From Megascapheus bottae (taxonomy: Eukaryota > Chordata > Mammalia > Rodentia > Geomyidae): a stretch of DNA of 64,000 nt. The notes beneath the pieces are model-generated. The model was not told the DNA's origin. It made no database searches and worked only from the letters and a program-made list of their open reading frames with translations. The translations under genes were made by a program, and so were the position numbers. Each line of letters starts with the position of its first letter. Within the stretch, counting starts at the first letter, position 1. Below are positions 12,796 to 24,300 of this stretch, one piece after another. The stretch is taken from the NCBI GenBank assembly GCA_024803745.1, contig JANJXV010000024.1:18919927-18983926 (forward strand). Reading direction: 5' to 3'.

Positions 12796-12994
12796 ATAGT
12801 GATATTCTCTTGCATACTCACTGATGCAAAGGCCAAAGTGCATTATTTGAGAATGGAGATCGTCTCCAGGCATTGGTGCTAGGAAAGAAAAGGTTACTGT
12901 CAAGAATACTCTGATTTCCCCTAGGAAACCAATAACAATATCCCTGTCAACATAGGTCTAGCATCAGAAGTAGACTGAGGAAAGTAATGAACCA

Positions 12995-13180
12995 TATTGT
13001 TTCATTAAATCTTTAAAACAGACACAGGGATTAGGTAATTATTATATTCATTTACTCAGAGGAAAATGAAAACCCAAAAGTCCTACAACTCCCCAAAGTT
13101 GCTCAGCTATGAAAGGGGTAAAGGCAGGGAATCAAAATCAATTTATTTGAATGTGACAGCCATATATGCTTCCTTATACC
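12995..13180 (+). repeat. Probable MIR fragment
   Basis: actcagaggaaaatgaaaac... agttgctcagctatgaaagg... cagggaatcaaaatc follows the MIR core and tail in order. Confidence 0.5.
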
Positions 13181-13575
13181 ATTCCCCACAGTGAAAACAC
13201 AGGACACCGTTGCATATGGGATATTTATTCTTACCAAGCAAGAACTCATCAATGAATTAAGACTCAGGGCTTTGGGGAAGGGGGCAAAATGCCCAACAGT
13301 CCTTTCAAGCAGACTTAAGTAGGATTATTATCCATTCATATTTATGTCTTTTTCTGAGAAAATTAGAGTACCTCTAAGAAATCTACAAATGCTACTGTCC
13401 CTCATAAATGTAATATAATATCATCCCACTATTCTCTCTGGAGAGAGTGGAGTCTTTCTCACTCACCTCATCTTTCTCAGCTTCTTTCTATTGGTGCTTC
13501 TTCCAAGATGTAAATTGATTGTGATGGGAATGAAGAGAAATGATAAAGTATTACTAACCTTTAAGTCATATCCAT

Positions 13576-13820
13576 AGCCAGGCGCAGTGGCTCACGCCTG
13601 TAATCCTAGCTACTCAGGAGGCTGAGAGCTGAGGACTGAGGTTCAAAGCCAGCCTGGGTACTAAAGCCCAAGAGACTCTTATCTCCACTTAACCACTAGA
13701 ACACGTGAAGTGGCACTGTGGTTCAAGGAGTAGGGTGGTAGCCTTGAGCTGAAGAGCTCAGGGACAGTGCCCAGCCCCAGAGTTCAAGCTCAACAACCCA
13801 ACAACAACAACAACAAAAAA
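13576..13820 (+). mobile_element. Full-length 7SL/tRNA dimeric SINE with target-site duplication
   Basis: This is the clearest copy in the window. It runs from gccaggcgcagtggctcacg, through the ctccacttaaccac linker and the tRNA-like half, to a (CAA)n A-rich tail. aagtcatatcca (13563-13574) and aagtcatgtcca (13819-13830) flank it, 11 of 12 matching. Confidence 0.95.
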
Positions 13821-13830
13821 GTCATGTCCA

Positions 13831-14580
13831 CACAAGACACTCAAGACACCTATTGCCAGTGATGAGAGGACTATAATGATCCTCATTATTCACAAACTCC
13901 ATATTTGTGAATTCATCTATTTGTTAACATTTATTTGTAAGCTCAAAATGATACTTAGGGTAGTTTCATAGCCATTTGTGATTTCCATGCAAAGCAGAGA
14001 AAAAAACTGAGTCAGCTAATAAACACTTTCCAGTTAGAATTAAACCAGGCAATGTACTGCCTGGCTCCAGCTCCCATACTGTCAACAAACATCTTTTCCA
14101 TGCTCCATTTAGTACCATGTTGGTCATATCTTTGCGCTTTTTCTGAGTGGTTGTGCCATGAGAAATGGCCTCCCAGTGCGGTACTGAGGTGCTATCTTAG
14201 GTTCCTCAAGCAAGAAGACTTGTCTTACAGCCTCAAGTGCTAGATCAGCTCTGTTCAAGGAAGAGTTATGGCATTCTTGGCTGTTCAGCCAATCAACAAC
14301 ACAGATAAAATAAGGCACATCTAGACAGAAACGCACGCAGAACAACATTGTGTATTTTCCCTTGTTCATTATTCACTCCCCTTCGGTGATAACTGTGATT
14401 GAACAGGACATAACCAGTTCAAAGGGCAAGAACAAACTTAGTCATTAACATCCACACGTGTGGAAAGTGATCCCAAAAGAATGGTGCAATGGCTGTCGTC
14501 CATTGTAAGGGCTACTATCTAAAATTGTGTATGAAAAAAAGACTGGAAAAATATACCAATAATAGTGTAGTTAGAACATG
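13831..14580. other. Unassigned intronic sequence
   Basis: Nothing recognised. Confidence 0.5.
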
Positions 14581-14589
14581 CTTTTCTTT

Positions 14590-14655
14590 CCTTCTTTCTT
14601 TCTTTCTTTCTTTCTTTTTTTTGTTGTTTTTTGTTTGTTTGTTTGTTTGTTTGTC
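14590..14655. repeat. (TTTC)n then (TTTG)n tract
   Basis: About seven TTTC units, a T-run, then about five TTTG units; it is the reversed tail of the adjoining SINE. Confidence 0.93.
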
Positions 14656-14745
14656 TTAGGGCTTGAACTCAGGGCCTGGGCACTGTCCCTGAGCTCTTTT
14701 TGCTCAAAGCTACTGCTCTAAAACTTTGAGCTACCGCTCTATTTC
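14656..14745 (-). mobile_element. tRNA-like right half of a dimeric SINE, antisense
   Basis: gggcttgaactcagggcctg, gcactgtccctgagctcttt and the reversed A-box region are clear. The left half is absent, so the copy is 5'-truncated. Confidence 0.88.
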
Positions 14746-15760
14746 CTTAGGACATATTTTCTTATTCCTCTAAGACTGGTAATATGTCATCCTAATTTTT
14801 CAAAAATAAAATCTGAAATGCAAGGTAACCCTCATCCTGTGAGAAAGACATTAAAAACAAAAACACTCATTGTCATTTTTATGACGAATACTCTGGTAGG
14901 CATTCCCCAAAAAGGCGATTAAAACCATCTGTGAAACTTGGAAATAATCATCCTAATGTGGAATTGACTCATCATCTCAAAACACAGAAGGTTCTCTCTG
15001 TGTTTTGATTTCTGTTTACCCATCAATCACAAACCCAAGTCTCCTTCCCAATATCCCCAATAATGCTAATCCGATGTCCCTTCTGTTCCCTATTTTTTCA
15101 GCTTTCCAATCCAAAGGCCAGCTCAGAAAGGTGCTGTCTCTGGCTCCACAAGAATCATTAGAGACCCAGTTTTCTATCATCTCCACTGCTGTTGTCATTT
15201 TATCTGAAAGTGGCTGATCTGTTCTGGCTTTTATTATCTGACACCTGTTCAAGGATGTGAGTCTGCTCCCCCCACCCCACCTCATCACACCCAGGACAGC
15301 CTGGTTCATGCACAGGAAGTGTTTAGCAAATATCTGTTGACTCTCAGGAACTACTGACTTCTCCTTTGATCCCAAGTCCAACCTGTCCACCTGAGTCCAG
15401 GAAGGGTTTAAGAATATTTTGATCCCCTCAGAGGACCTTTTCCTGTATCCTCCTTGGTATCTCTGCTCTCCATCCTGTTTTATTTCTTGGGAAACAACAG
15501 CTTTCAGGGTTAGGGAATGGGTTCCAGCAAGTTGCTGTGGGTGATTCAAACTGGGATTTGCTTCTGATGGTACTGAATGGCAGAAGTGCTTATCACCAGC
15601 TGACTAATGGCCAATCCACATAACACATTCCTTCTGTGTGACTAAGTGCTGCCACAGCCTCCTCACTCCCAAGCAGGCAATCCAGTCCCGCTGAGGTCCT
15701 AGGAGCTGATAGATGAAAAATAGCATCAGAAATTGGCTGCTAGGGTGTGTTTTTTTTTGT
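14746..15760. other. Unassigned intronic sequence with a possible MIR tail
   Basis: 15285-15345 (ending agtgtttagcaaatatctgt) resembles the MIR 3' end weakly. The rest is not recognised. Confidence 0.4.
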
Positions 15761-15764
15761 ATGT

Positions 15765-15797
15765 TTTGTTGTTGTTGCTGTTGTTGTTGTTGTTGTT
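15765..15797. repeat. (GTT)n microsatellite
   Basis: About ten GTT units with one GCT. Confidence 0.93.
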
Positions 15798-16059
15798 AAT
15801 GTCCTGAATAAGGACCCACTGGCTTCAGCATATAACTCTCCCAAAAGGGAAGGAGCTGATGGGGAGTGGATGTGGGGTGGTGGAGAAGGGACAGGGGAGG
15901 CTGGGAATGTGACCATGGAAAGACACTGAGACTATCTCAGAATGTGACCGTGGAAAGATCATCTCACATCCATCCCACAATCCCTGTTACACTTCACTGC
16001 CCACCACTTGAAGGCCAGTTAGGTGTGATCTGATGCTAAGCTGTAATCAGGGAGCATTT

Positions 16060-16202
16060 ATAGCTGGTAACTGGGGGCCCATCCCTGTAATCCTAGCTAC
16101 TAGGAAGCTAAGATCTAAGGATCACAGTTCAAAGCCAGGCTGGACAGAAAATCTCATAAGACTCTTATCTCCAATGATCCTGCAAAAAGCCAGAAGTGAG
16201 AC
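16060..16202 (+). mobile_element. 7SL-type left half of a dimeric SINE
   Basis: cctgtaatcctagctactag... atctaaggatcacagttcaaagccagg and the linker; it stops after agccagaagtgag and runs into a GGAA tract. Confidence 0.85.
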
Positions 16203-16209
16203 AAAAAAA

Positions 16210-16268
16210 TGGAAAGGAAAGGAGAAAGGAAGGAAGGAAAGTAGGAAGGGAAGGAGGGAGGGAGGAAA
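16210..16268. repeat. (GGAA)n purine tract
   Basis: Imperfect GGAA/GGGA units following the SINE. Confidence 0.9.
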
Positions 16269-17104
16269 GATGTATACAGAAAAACAATGTGTTATCTTAT
16301 CCTGGCTCTTGTGGCTGTTTCTAGGCAACGCTTGATGTGAACTAGCCAATAAACAGCTGGCAGCTAGATAAGGAAGGGGTCTCCAACAGGTAGTCAAACA
16401 AAGAAGACCTTTGCAAGGGGAAAAAATATATATATGTCATCATGGAGTTTGCATACCAGCCAGAAATATCACACCGGTATGCTACCTCATCAGGAGGAGA
16501 AAGCAGAGGGCCTTTGTGAACTTGAGGCACAAAAAGCAAACAGCTGGTGAATCATAGGGTGAGGAAACTGCATCTTGGTTCACAGAGACATGGAAATCTC
16601 AGGAGGCCCTGTACAGGCTTCTCTGCTTGGTATTTTGGAGCTTGGCATATGTGAGGAAACCCTGGCAGTTGTGTACAAGGGCTCAACAAAATGACCCCTG
16701 GAACTGACCCATGGCATTTAATAATCACTGGGGATGAAATTGTGGAATCTATGTGCTTATTTATCTTTTGCTCCAATTATGTATTATTTTTGCCTCCAAA
16801 CACTCGTTACCCTGGGGATGTAATGATCTATGACCGTCCTTCCCTAGTGAGGATGCTCAGCAACTACCCAGAAGCAGATGAGAGGCAGGCAGGGGCTGTG
16901 GGCTTGGAGTCACCTCCAGATGCTCGTGGGGTCCCTGCTCTAACTCTCAGAGAACTGTCAGCAGATGAGAGGGTGTTGCTTTGTTGTTGTTTTGCAAAAA
17001 AGCAAACAATATGAAAAAAATAGCCATCAGTCTCAAAGACAGTTTATATTTACTTATGTCCACACTGTCCAAAAAGCACCCTAAGTTTTAGTTTTTTGGA
17101 ATTT
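16269..17104. other. Unassigned intronic sequence
   Basis: Nothing recognised. Confidence 0.5.
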
Positions 17105-17325
17105 TTTTTTTGGGGGGGGCTACCGTAGGGCTTAAACTCAAGGCCTAAGCACTGTTCTTGACCTTTTTTTTTTTTTTTGCTCAAATCTAGCTACAGTTTC
17201 ACTTCTGGCTTTTTGATGATTAACTGGAGATCAGAATCTCACAGGCTTTATTACTTGCTTCGAACCACAATCCTCAGATCTCAGCCTCTTGAGTTGATAG
17301 AATTTCAGGTGCTGCACACCTGTAC
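17105..17325 (-). mobile_element. Dimeric SINE, antisense
   Basis: gggcttaaactcaaggcctaa... cttctggctttttgatgattaac... aaccacaatcctcagatctcag gives the full reversed order. A 16-base T-run sits inside the right half. Confidence 0.85.
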
Positions 17326-18148
17326 CTTTAAGTCCTTAAAATGGAATTGTTTTGTTTTGCCAATCCCTCTGGGTCCCCAAAAGTTAAAGTTTATCCACAT
17401 GGGCAGGAGTAGATGGAGGATTTTGAGTGCCCTTCTCCCCCCGGGTTTGTTTAGCCATTAGTGAGAACATAAAAGAGATCCAGAATGCTTTCTAGCTGTT
17501 TTCAAACAGCTCAACCAAGTGCCCCAGTTGCAGGGTCCTGGAACACCCTGCAGTCTAAGACAACCCAAGACAAAATAGCCTGGGGGAGAAAGAAGGCTAC
17601 AGGCATTGCCTCAACAAAGGCATCATTAGTCATTTCACACACCAAGTCACAGAGCCTCAGAAAACACCATTCTTCAACTATGGCCAGCTGGTTTCCTGTG
17701 TGATATCAAACTGGCCCACCTTAATCCTCCATTGGGCCTCTGGGGTTTTCTTTAACATCCTACAAAACACTCAAGGGCAGCATTCCTCTAATCACCATCA
17801 TCTCTCATTTTTAACATAGAAACAAATAACCAGCAATCATGATAGTGCAATGTTCTACCGACCTCATCCCTCCCACCATCCTTTCTATACATGGTTACAT
17901 AGGCATTATCACTTCATCACTAGATTTCCAATGGACATTCTTACCCTTTATCTTCACAAAGTAAGAAACCACCCAGCAGGACCAGAAAAAACATGTGTTC
18001 ACAGATGTTTATATATACCAACAAGCGACAATGGCCAGATGGGTGGAAGGCCGTGGCAATATTATGGTTAGTTCTTCACAGGCCATCTCACTTATCTACC
18101 CTTAAGCCCTGCCGCCAACACCAGGCATTAGATCCAAAAATATTCCTC
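17326..18148. other. Unassigned intronic sequence
   Basis: Nothing recognised. Confidence 0.5.
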
Positions 18149-18366
18149 AAGCTGGGAGAGGTGGCACATGACTGTAATCCTAGCTACTCAGGAGGCAAAA
18201 ATGTGAGGATCATGATTCCAGGCACAAAAGTCCCTGATATCTTATCTCTAATTAAACACCAGAAAACTGGAGGCTGGGGCTCTAGGGGTAGGGTAGTAGC
18301 CTTAAGCTAAAGAGCTCAGGAACAGCGCCCAGGCCCAGAGTTCAAGTCCCACGACCAAAAAAAAAG
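18149..18366 (+). mobile_element. Dimeric SINE
   Basis: gctgggagaggtggcacatg... ctctaattaaacaccagaaa... agctcaggaacagcgccc then an A-tail. Full order with a short deletion in the right half. Confidence 0.88.
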
Positions 18367-18467
18367 TATTCATTAAGCCAAGAGATATATATGAGGTCAC
18401 TTCTACCTCCAATTTGCCATTCACACTTCATTCTAATGAGGAAATGATTTGAAATAAAGAGCTTGGA

Positions 18468-19263
18468 CTACACTGTTGGTGGAAATGTAAACTTGTTCAA
18501 CCGCTATGGAAAGCAGTATAGCAGTTCTTCAAAAGACTAAACATAGAGTTCCCTTATGATCCAGCAATTCCACTACTTGACATTTGCCCAAACGTCTAGA
18601 AACAAGGACAAATTAAAGCCACTAGCACAACGATGTTCATTGCAGCACTATTTACCACAGCAAAGATATGGAACCCAGATGCCCCTCAGTAGATGATTGG
18701 ATCAAGAAGATGTGGTATTCATACACAATGGAATTCTATGCTGCCATCAGAAAGAATGATATCACCCCATTCAAAAGGAAATGGAAAGACTTGGAAAGAA
18801 TCATATCAAGTGAAGTAAGCCAGACCCAAAGGAACATAGACTCAATGGTTTCCCTCATTTGTAATAATTAATACACATCTACAACTCTCCCAGCAGAGGA
18901 TTACAAGAGTGCAAAACCTAAATACATAAGGTCATATAGGATGAGACTAAATGAAAGGAACTCTAGGATATGGAAACAAGAGCTTTATCTTGTGTGATTA
19001 TTGTTCTTAATATACTATGTTATTTCATTTCTCCTTTGTTGCCCTTTGGTTAATCTCATATTGTTACTGTATCTGATTTTGTTACCTGTATATTGTATAT
19101 ATGTTTATTTATTTATTTGAAATACAAAAGGGAAGGGGGAAAAGGTAGGAGGAGGGAAATGGTGACAAAAATATGAGAATAGTTATCAATGTGTGAGAAG
19201 TAATGGACCTGCTACCTAGCAAATTGTAACCCCGCTGTATATTACCCCGATAATAAAAGAATA
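18468..19263 (+). mobile_element. 5'-truncated L1 with target-site duplication
   Basis: It contains the ORF2 3' end (disrupted) and the 3' UTR. Flanks AAATAAAGAGCTTGG (18452-18466) and AAATAAAGATCTTGG (19264-19278) match at 14 of 15 bases. About 800 bases remain of a full element of roughly 6-7 kb. Confidence 0.94.
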
Positions 19264-19487
19264 AAATAAAGATCTTGGGAAAACAATCCCTAAAATCCAC
19301 TGAGACTTTTAATATGTAAAGCTCCACAAATTTAAATATTTATAGGTATCATAGTTAACACATGAAAGTCTTAGCCTCTGTTTATCTGTAATTCACAAAT
19401 AAAACCAGAACTCCCTCACAAAGGCAAGTTGAAAATTCTTCAGGTTGCTGGGAAAAGTTACAAGCTTTCTTTAAAGAAAGATGGTTG

Positions 19488-19605
19488 ACTACGCAGGAGT
19501 GATGGCACAGTCCTGTAGTCCCAGCACTCAGGAAGCTGAGGCTGGAGGATCAGGAGTTTGAGGCATATAGCCTGAGCCATATAGCAAGACTTTGTCGAAA
19601 GAAAA
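19488..19605 (+). mobile_element. B1-like (7SL-derived) SINE monomer
   Basis: gatggcacagtcctgtagtcccagcactc... ctgaggctggaggatcagga... agcaagactttgtc is the B1 order, without a tRNA half. An A-rich and GGAA-rich tail follows to about 19670. Confidence 0.88.
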
Positions 19606-20164
19606 CAAACAACAAAGAAAGGAAGAAGGGGGAAGGGGAAGAGGAAGAGAGGGAAGGAAGCAGAAAAGGAAGATGTCTGGTTCTATAAACTATCAGCAAA
19701 CACTGTCCATTTATACCAAGCCATTCATTAACAAGCAAAACCAGTTCAGATGACTTCTTACTAACTTTTGGTCCTGAGAGAATAACCACACAATGAGATC
19801 TCTTCCCAGGACTGCATGTCAGGTGGCCCACTAAAGTCCTAAGGAGGCATTAAATAGAACCAGTCACTTCTGAGTTTTCTTCTAAGTACAGGTCCTCATC
19901 ATGTTTAACCCCCACAGTCCGTGAGGACAATAGGCAAACCCTGAATCCCTCACCTCTCCTTTTCTCTGCATGCTCCTGCCATTTCCTGGGGTCAGGTCAC
20001 AATGGCATTGAGTTTACAGCCCAGAAGATAATTGAGAAAGTCTGTGTTCCAGACATACAGAGTTAGGCCCCAAGAAACAGAGTTAACAATCCAATCCAAT
20101 ACAGTTAGAATGCTGAGATGAAATTCATGTGGAAAGTAAACCCTGGGAACCAGACACCCATGAA

Positions 20165-20166
<2 letters not shown>

Positions 20167-20213
<47 letters not shown>
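20167..20213. repeat. (CA)n microsatellite
   Basis: About 23 CA units, directly abutting a 5'-shortened SINE. Confidence 0.96.
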
Positions 20214-20216
<3 letters not shown>

Positions 20217-20380
20217 AATCCTAACTACTCCGGAATCTGAAGCCTAGAGAATCATGGTTCAGCCAGGGTAGCAAAATCTGTAAGACTCCATTTTCCCATT
20301 AACCAGCAACTACAAGCATGGTTCAAGTGATAGTGTATCAATCCTGAGTTCAAGACCTAGTACTGACCCCTCCCCAAAAA
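20214..20380 (+). mobile_element. Dimeric SINE missing its 5' end
   Basis: It begins gtaatcctaactactccgga right after (CA)n; the tRNA-like half ends ctgagttcaagacctagtac. Confidence 0.75.
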
Positions 20381-20394
20381 AAGTAAACAGTGAA

Positions 20395-20452
20395 AGTGGC
20401 ACCATAGCTTCAGTGGCAGAGCACCTACCTAAAAGTGTGAAGTCAAAAGAAA
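20395..20452 (+). mobile_element. tRNA-like SINE fragment
   Basis: gtggcaccatagcttcagtg, then gcagagcacctacct resembles the ID/right-half A-box region. No B box is visible. Confidence 0.5.
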
Positions 20453-21655
20453 TATGTAAACTCTGTTCTTAGGCCTGGTGATGTCTGACACACTGACAGA
20501 GATCAACGAACTCTTTCTTAGGCTATAAGTAGACAATGTTCTGGGAAGTGTTGCGAAACATTCCACTTTCTCCATGACCATCACTCGCTCACCTGACAAG
20601 CAGAAGGCCAGAGACCACCCCCAGATATGCACACGCCCGCGCTCAGGATTGCACAGTGCAGCTGACCAACATGGAAATATGGTCATGAGTTATAATGTTG
20701 AAGCCCTCTGGGGAGCTTGCTCTCCACCAGCAAGGCAACACAGGCAGCAACAGATGGCTTTCTTCTGGTCAGTTGGGCTGGGAACACAATGGAGTCTCAG
20801 TCCAGTTCTGTAGAAACCCAGATGGGTACCGAGCTGCAACTACCATTCCTTGATGATTGAAGACATGAGGACTGGGGACAGCAGACTATGGAATGCAGCT
20901 GACGGTACAACTGTTCATCATCTTTGGTTTGTCTTTATGTGTTAGTTTTAACACAAAATTTGTGTATAAATGTGAGTGTATTATTAAATGTGAGATGTGG
21001 GTTTTAAAAAAAAGTAATAGTAAAAGCAAACCAGGTTAAGTTTGAAACACAAAGATGAATATTAAGATCTTAAATCCAGGTTCTGGGAGGAAATGATCAG
21101 AATTTATATTCCTTCAAAATGACTTCAAAATGGCTACTTCAAACTGGTGCAGCAGCTTGAGATGATCTGATGGATGAAGGCAGATTAAAATACTGCTATT
21201 TGAGGATCTTGCTTCTCTGCTTAGCATCTGCTACCATGCAGTGCGTAAATGTTCTCAGAGATCCAGTGAGTGGGGAAAAGGCTCATGTCACATCTTTGGC
21301 ATCAAAGACAGCAAATGAGCTGCTCCTGAGCCAGAACATCCAAGCAGCCCCCAGCTATGTCACCCAGATGACACTCCTCTCCATTGGGTCACTGAACACA
21401 TCTGGGAAGGGATAAAAATCCATGGATGTTCTGTGGGACCAGAGGCAATTCTCTACTTTGGTAGTTTACAAACTAAAGATGTCACTGCAGCATAAGGGAT
21501 ATGAGATCTGAAACATCTCCTTCTGGTCTTTAGAATACCAAGCTTATTAGCTGTCCATTCCTATGACAAAAATACCTGGGATGTGACTTGAGTGGAAATG
21601 TCACCATGAAACCCCTTACTGTCTACAACTTACCATATGCCAATGGAAGAAAATA
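20453..21655. other. Unassigned intronic sequence
   Basis: Nothing recognised. Confidence 0.5.
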
Positions 21656-21659
21656 GCTG

Positions 21660-21975
21660 AGATAATCCATTTATAAAAAAGAAAGTTTATTCCGGCTCAC
21701 AATTTCAGAGGTTTCCCATGGTGGCTTGGCCCTGTTGCTTTGGGGCCTGTGGCAAAAAAAAAAAAAAACCATCATGGTAGAAGTACATGTCAGATGAAAT
21801 TGCTCACCTCAGAAGGAAGAAGGAGGAGAGAAGGAGGAGAAGGAAGAGGAGAACTGAGATGAGAGAGAAAGCCAGTACCAACACCCACGAGGCCCCACCT
21901 CCTAAAGGTTTCTTCATGACTGCCACAATCACATCTTTGAGGGACATTGAAGGTCCAAACCGTAAGAAAAAGTAG
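21660..21975 (+). repeat. Diverged interspersed repeat, possibly LTR-type
   Basis: gtttattccggctcacaatt, gtttcccatggtggcttggc, ggccccacctcctaaaggtt and ggtccaaaccgtaag recall a mammalian repeat seen widely in rodents. A poly-A and a GA-rich stretch interrupt it. I cannot name the family securely; no coding content. Confidence 0.45.
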
Positions 21976-22017
21976 GACTCAAATTAAATTTGATGACACT
22001 TGAGATTTAAAAAAAAT

Positions 22018-22125
22018 ACCTAGGGTGGGGGGGGGAGGGAAAGGGGAACAAAAACATGAGAAGGGTTTATCAATGTCCAAGAAGTAACGTACCCACTACC
22101 TGAGGAATGTAACTAATTCATGAGT
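22018..22125 (+). mobile_element. L1 3' UTR fragment
   Basis: A G-rich start, then aacaaaaacatgagaagggt and gaagtaacgtacccactacc match the L1 3' UTR at 19130-19250. Confidence 0.75.
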
Positions 22126-22714
22126 AACCCAGCTGAGCCCAGAAGCAGAACTGCTCCCTCTGAGCTCAATACAAGCTACTGGTCCACAGAATTGTGAGCT
22201 AAACTGTGTGGCTTATTTTAAGACACAAAGGTATACCATCCCCAAATCCTGTTTGAAACACAAGAGACATGCAGGAATGTCGTTCAGCTCCTCAAACACA
22301 GGGGACCTCAACAATGATTACTAAAATAGTTCACAAACTAGGGGGAAGGAATTCAGGATAAAAATCATAGTTGTAGAGCAAGTTCAATTATCCTTAATAA
22401 AATCCATCCTTTGCCAGTTGACAAGGAAAGCAGGTGTTACAACCAGTAAGTTTTGAGCAATTTTATTATTGGTTTATCAATATGGCAGAAAAGTGAGTAG
22501 TAAAATACCTCAATAACATTTGCTCTCACACTTGTCCCTTTATATCTTACAGGTTTATTCTTCCATGTTCCCTCTCCCTAGTTTTTATAGTTCCCATTTC
22601 TTTACATTCCCATTGTAATCCTCTAACAAAAACAAGAGTAACTCAGTAACTTCCACTTAGGAAGGTATTTACTAGGTGATTTTAATATCCAGTAAAAAGC
22701 ATAGTTCAAATTAT

Positions 22715-22860
22715 ACTGTGAGTTCTCACAGCTACCCCATTAAGTAAATATGATTAGACCCATTCTATCCATCAGGAAAGAGACTCAAGAGAGTTTAAAT
22801 AACTTGTCAAGGTCATGTAGTTTGGACATGCTAGAAGCTACAAGTTAAGCCACCATCTGT
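22715..22860 (+). repeat. MIR fragment
   Basis: cacagctaccccattaagta... ccattctatccatcaggaaa... aataacttgtcaaggtcatg is the MIR core in order. Confidence 0.65.
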
Positions 22861-23191
22861 CTAGTTACACAGTTAATGAATTTTATATTATATAAATATA
22901 ACACTGACGCAAAGGAAAAACAAGTTCTGGGCTTATAACAGACATTACGTGCAGAAATAAATATACATATGTACATATCTGTATATGTATATATACAGAA
23001 CACAACAGAGAGAGAAAGTAAGTGGGGAAACGGCACTTCATCCAAAGCACTTGATGAGCTTTGGTCATCATTTTAACTTTTGCTTAATTTCTGTCTTTGA
23101 ACAAAGTCATTCTGAGAGGGGCTAGAAGGGAAAGAGAGAAGGAGAGGAGACAGTGTTGCAGGCAGAGAAAGAGAGGGAGAGAGAGAAGGTG

Positions 23192-23192
<1 letters not shown>

Positions 23193-23228
<36 letters not shown>
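23193..23228. repeat. (TG)n microsatellite after a GA-rich stretch
   Basis: About 17 TG units; upstream 23115-23190 is GA-rich. Confidence 0.94.
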
Positions 23229-23230
<2 letters not shown>

Positions 23231-23285
23231 GAGTCAGCGCATGTGAGGCAAGCACTGTGTTGTTGAGCCATACCACCAGCCCAGC
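23229..23285 (-). mobile_element. ID-like SINE, antisense
   Basis: gaggcaagcactgtgttgtt, then gagccataccaccagccca is the reversed ID A-box half. The (TG)n is its reversed tail. Confidence 0.75.
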
Positions 23286-24149
23286 ACCGTGAAAACTTTC
23301 CTTCTCTTGCCCAAGGAAACTTCTCACCATCAACTCAGCCACTAGTCTCTAGTCTCTGTCCCTGCAAATTCTTGGGCTTATTCTATTACCTGAGAGATAC
23401 CCCCCTGCCTTCAAGGTTCCCCAGCACTGTGGCCAGGTCTCTCACTTGGTCCCATGAGCCACACACTCCTAACTTTTCTGAATCACAGCACTTCTCTATT
23501 GGGAAACACCTGAAACCCATCAAATCCAGTCCTCCATCTCTTCTTCCTATCGCCCTTCTGCTATCTCTCCAGTGTAACGCTCACAGGATGGTCATAAATT
23601 AGGAAACTAGAGACTGTTCCTGTTACACATTTGAAGGTCAGAGTGTCCCTCCTTTGCTCTCATTAGGATGAACAGCTGGCTTGCAGTTGGGTCTTCTTCC
23701 AATGCCAGTTTCCCTCTCCCTCTCTTATCTTTGGCCCTTGGAAACTGCTTGTCCCAATCATCTGGCTCAGAGGCATCTTCATCATTGGTAGTACTCGAGG
23801 CCTACAGCTATTCTGCATTATAGAAATGCAGCACCCAATCTACACAGCCTCCATTTACCCAATCTCCTAACATGCACCCCTCCAGGGAAATTCCATATTT
23901 TCATCCTGAATTCCTGTCTCCTTACTACATGCCAGTTCTCCTCACAGATGGAGGCTGGATCTTTGTCTGCTTCTCTACCATTCAGAAGACAACACCTGGC
24001 ACAAGCTGGGTACTGTGCAATATTTCTTCAAAAACGGAATCACCACCCACACTCCCATCACTCTCACATAGGCTTTCTCACACTGGGCCAGCACACGCAG
24101 GTTTCCTAACTAGTTTTTGGTTTGGCAGTTTTGCCATTGTTGTTCTGCC
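23286..24149. other. Unassigned intronic sequence
   Basis: Nothing recognised. Confidence 0.5.
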
Positions 24150-24300
24150 TTATTTTTTTATTTTTTTTTAATGTGCTATTTCACAATGATTGATTTGCAT
24201 AGGTTGAACCATCCTTACATTCCTGGAATAAACCAAAGCTGATCGTGGTGTATGATCTTATTAATACGTTGTTAAATTTGGTTTAACAAAGTGATTTTGA
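24150..24300 (-). mobile_element. L1 ORF2 internal fragment, antisense
   Basis: tgatttgcataggttgaacca, ccttacattcctggaataaa and gtatgatcttattaatacgt match the reversed mid-ORF2 reverse-transcriptase region of mammalian L1. It is an isolated fragment, not a 3' end. Confidence 0.8.

Noticed and set aside
13576..13700. Primate Alu
   Set aside because: The first 50 bases are Alu/B1-like through shared 7SL ancestry, but the right half is tRNA-like and the linker is unlike Alu.
15016..15549. 177-codon minus-strand frame
   Set aside because: It starts at TTG, has no familiar domain, and lacks any splice or promoter context.
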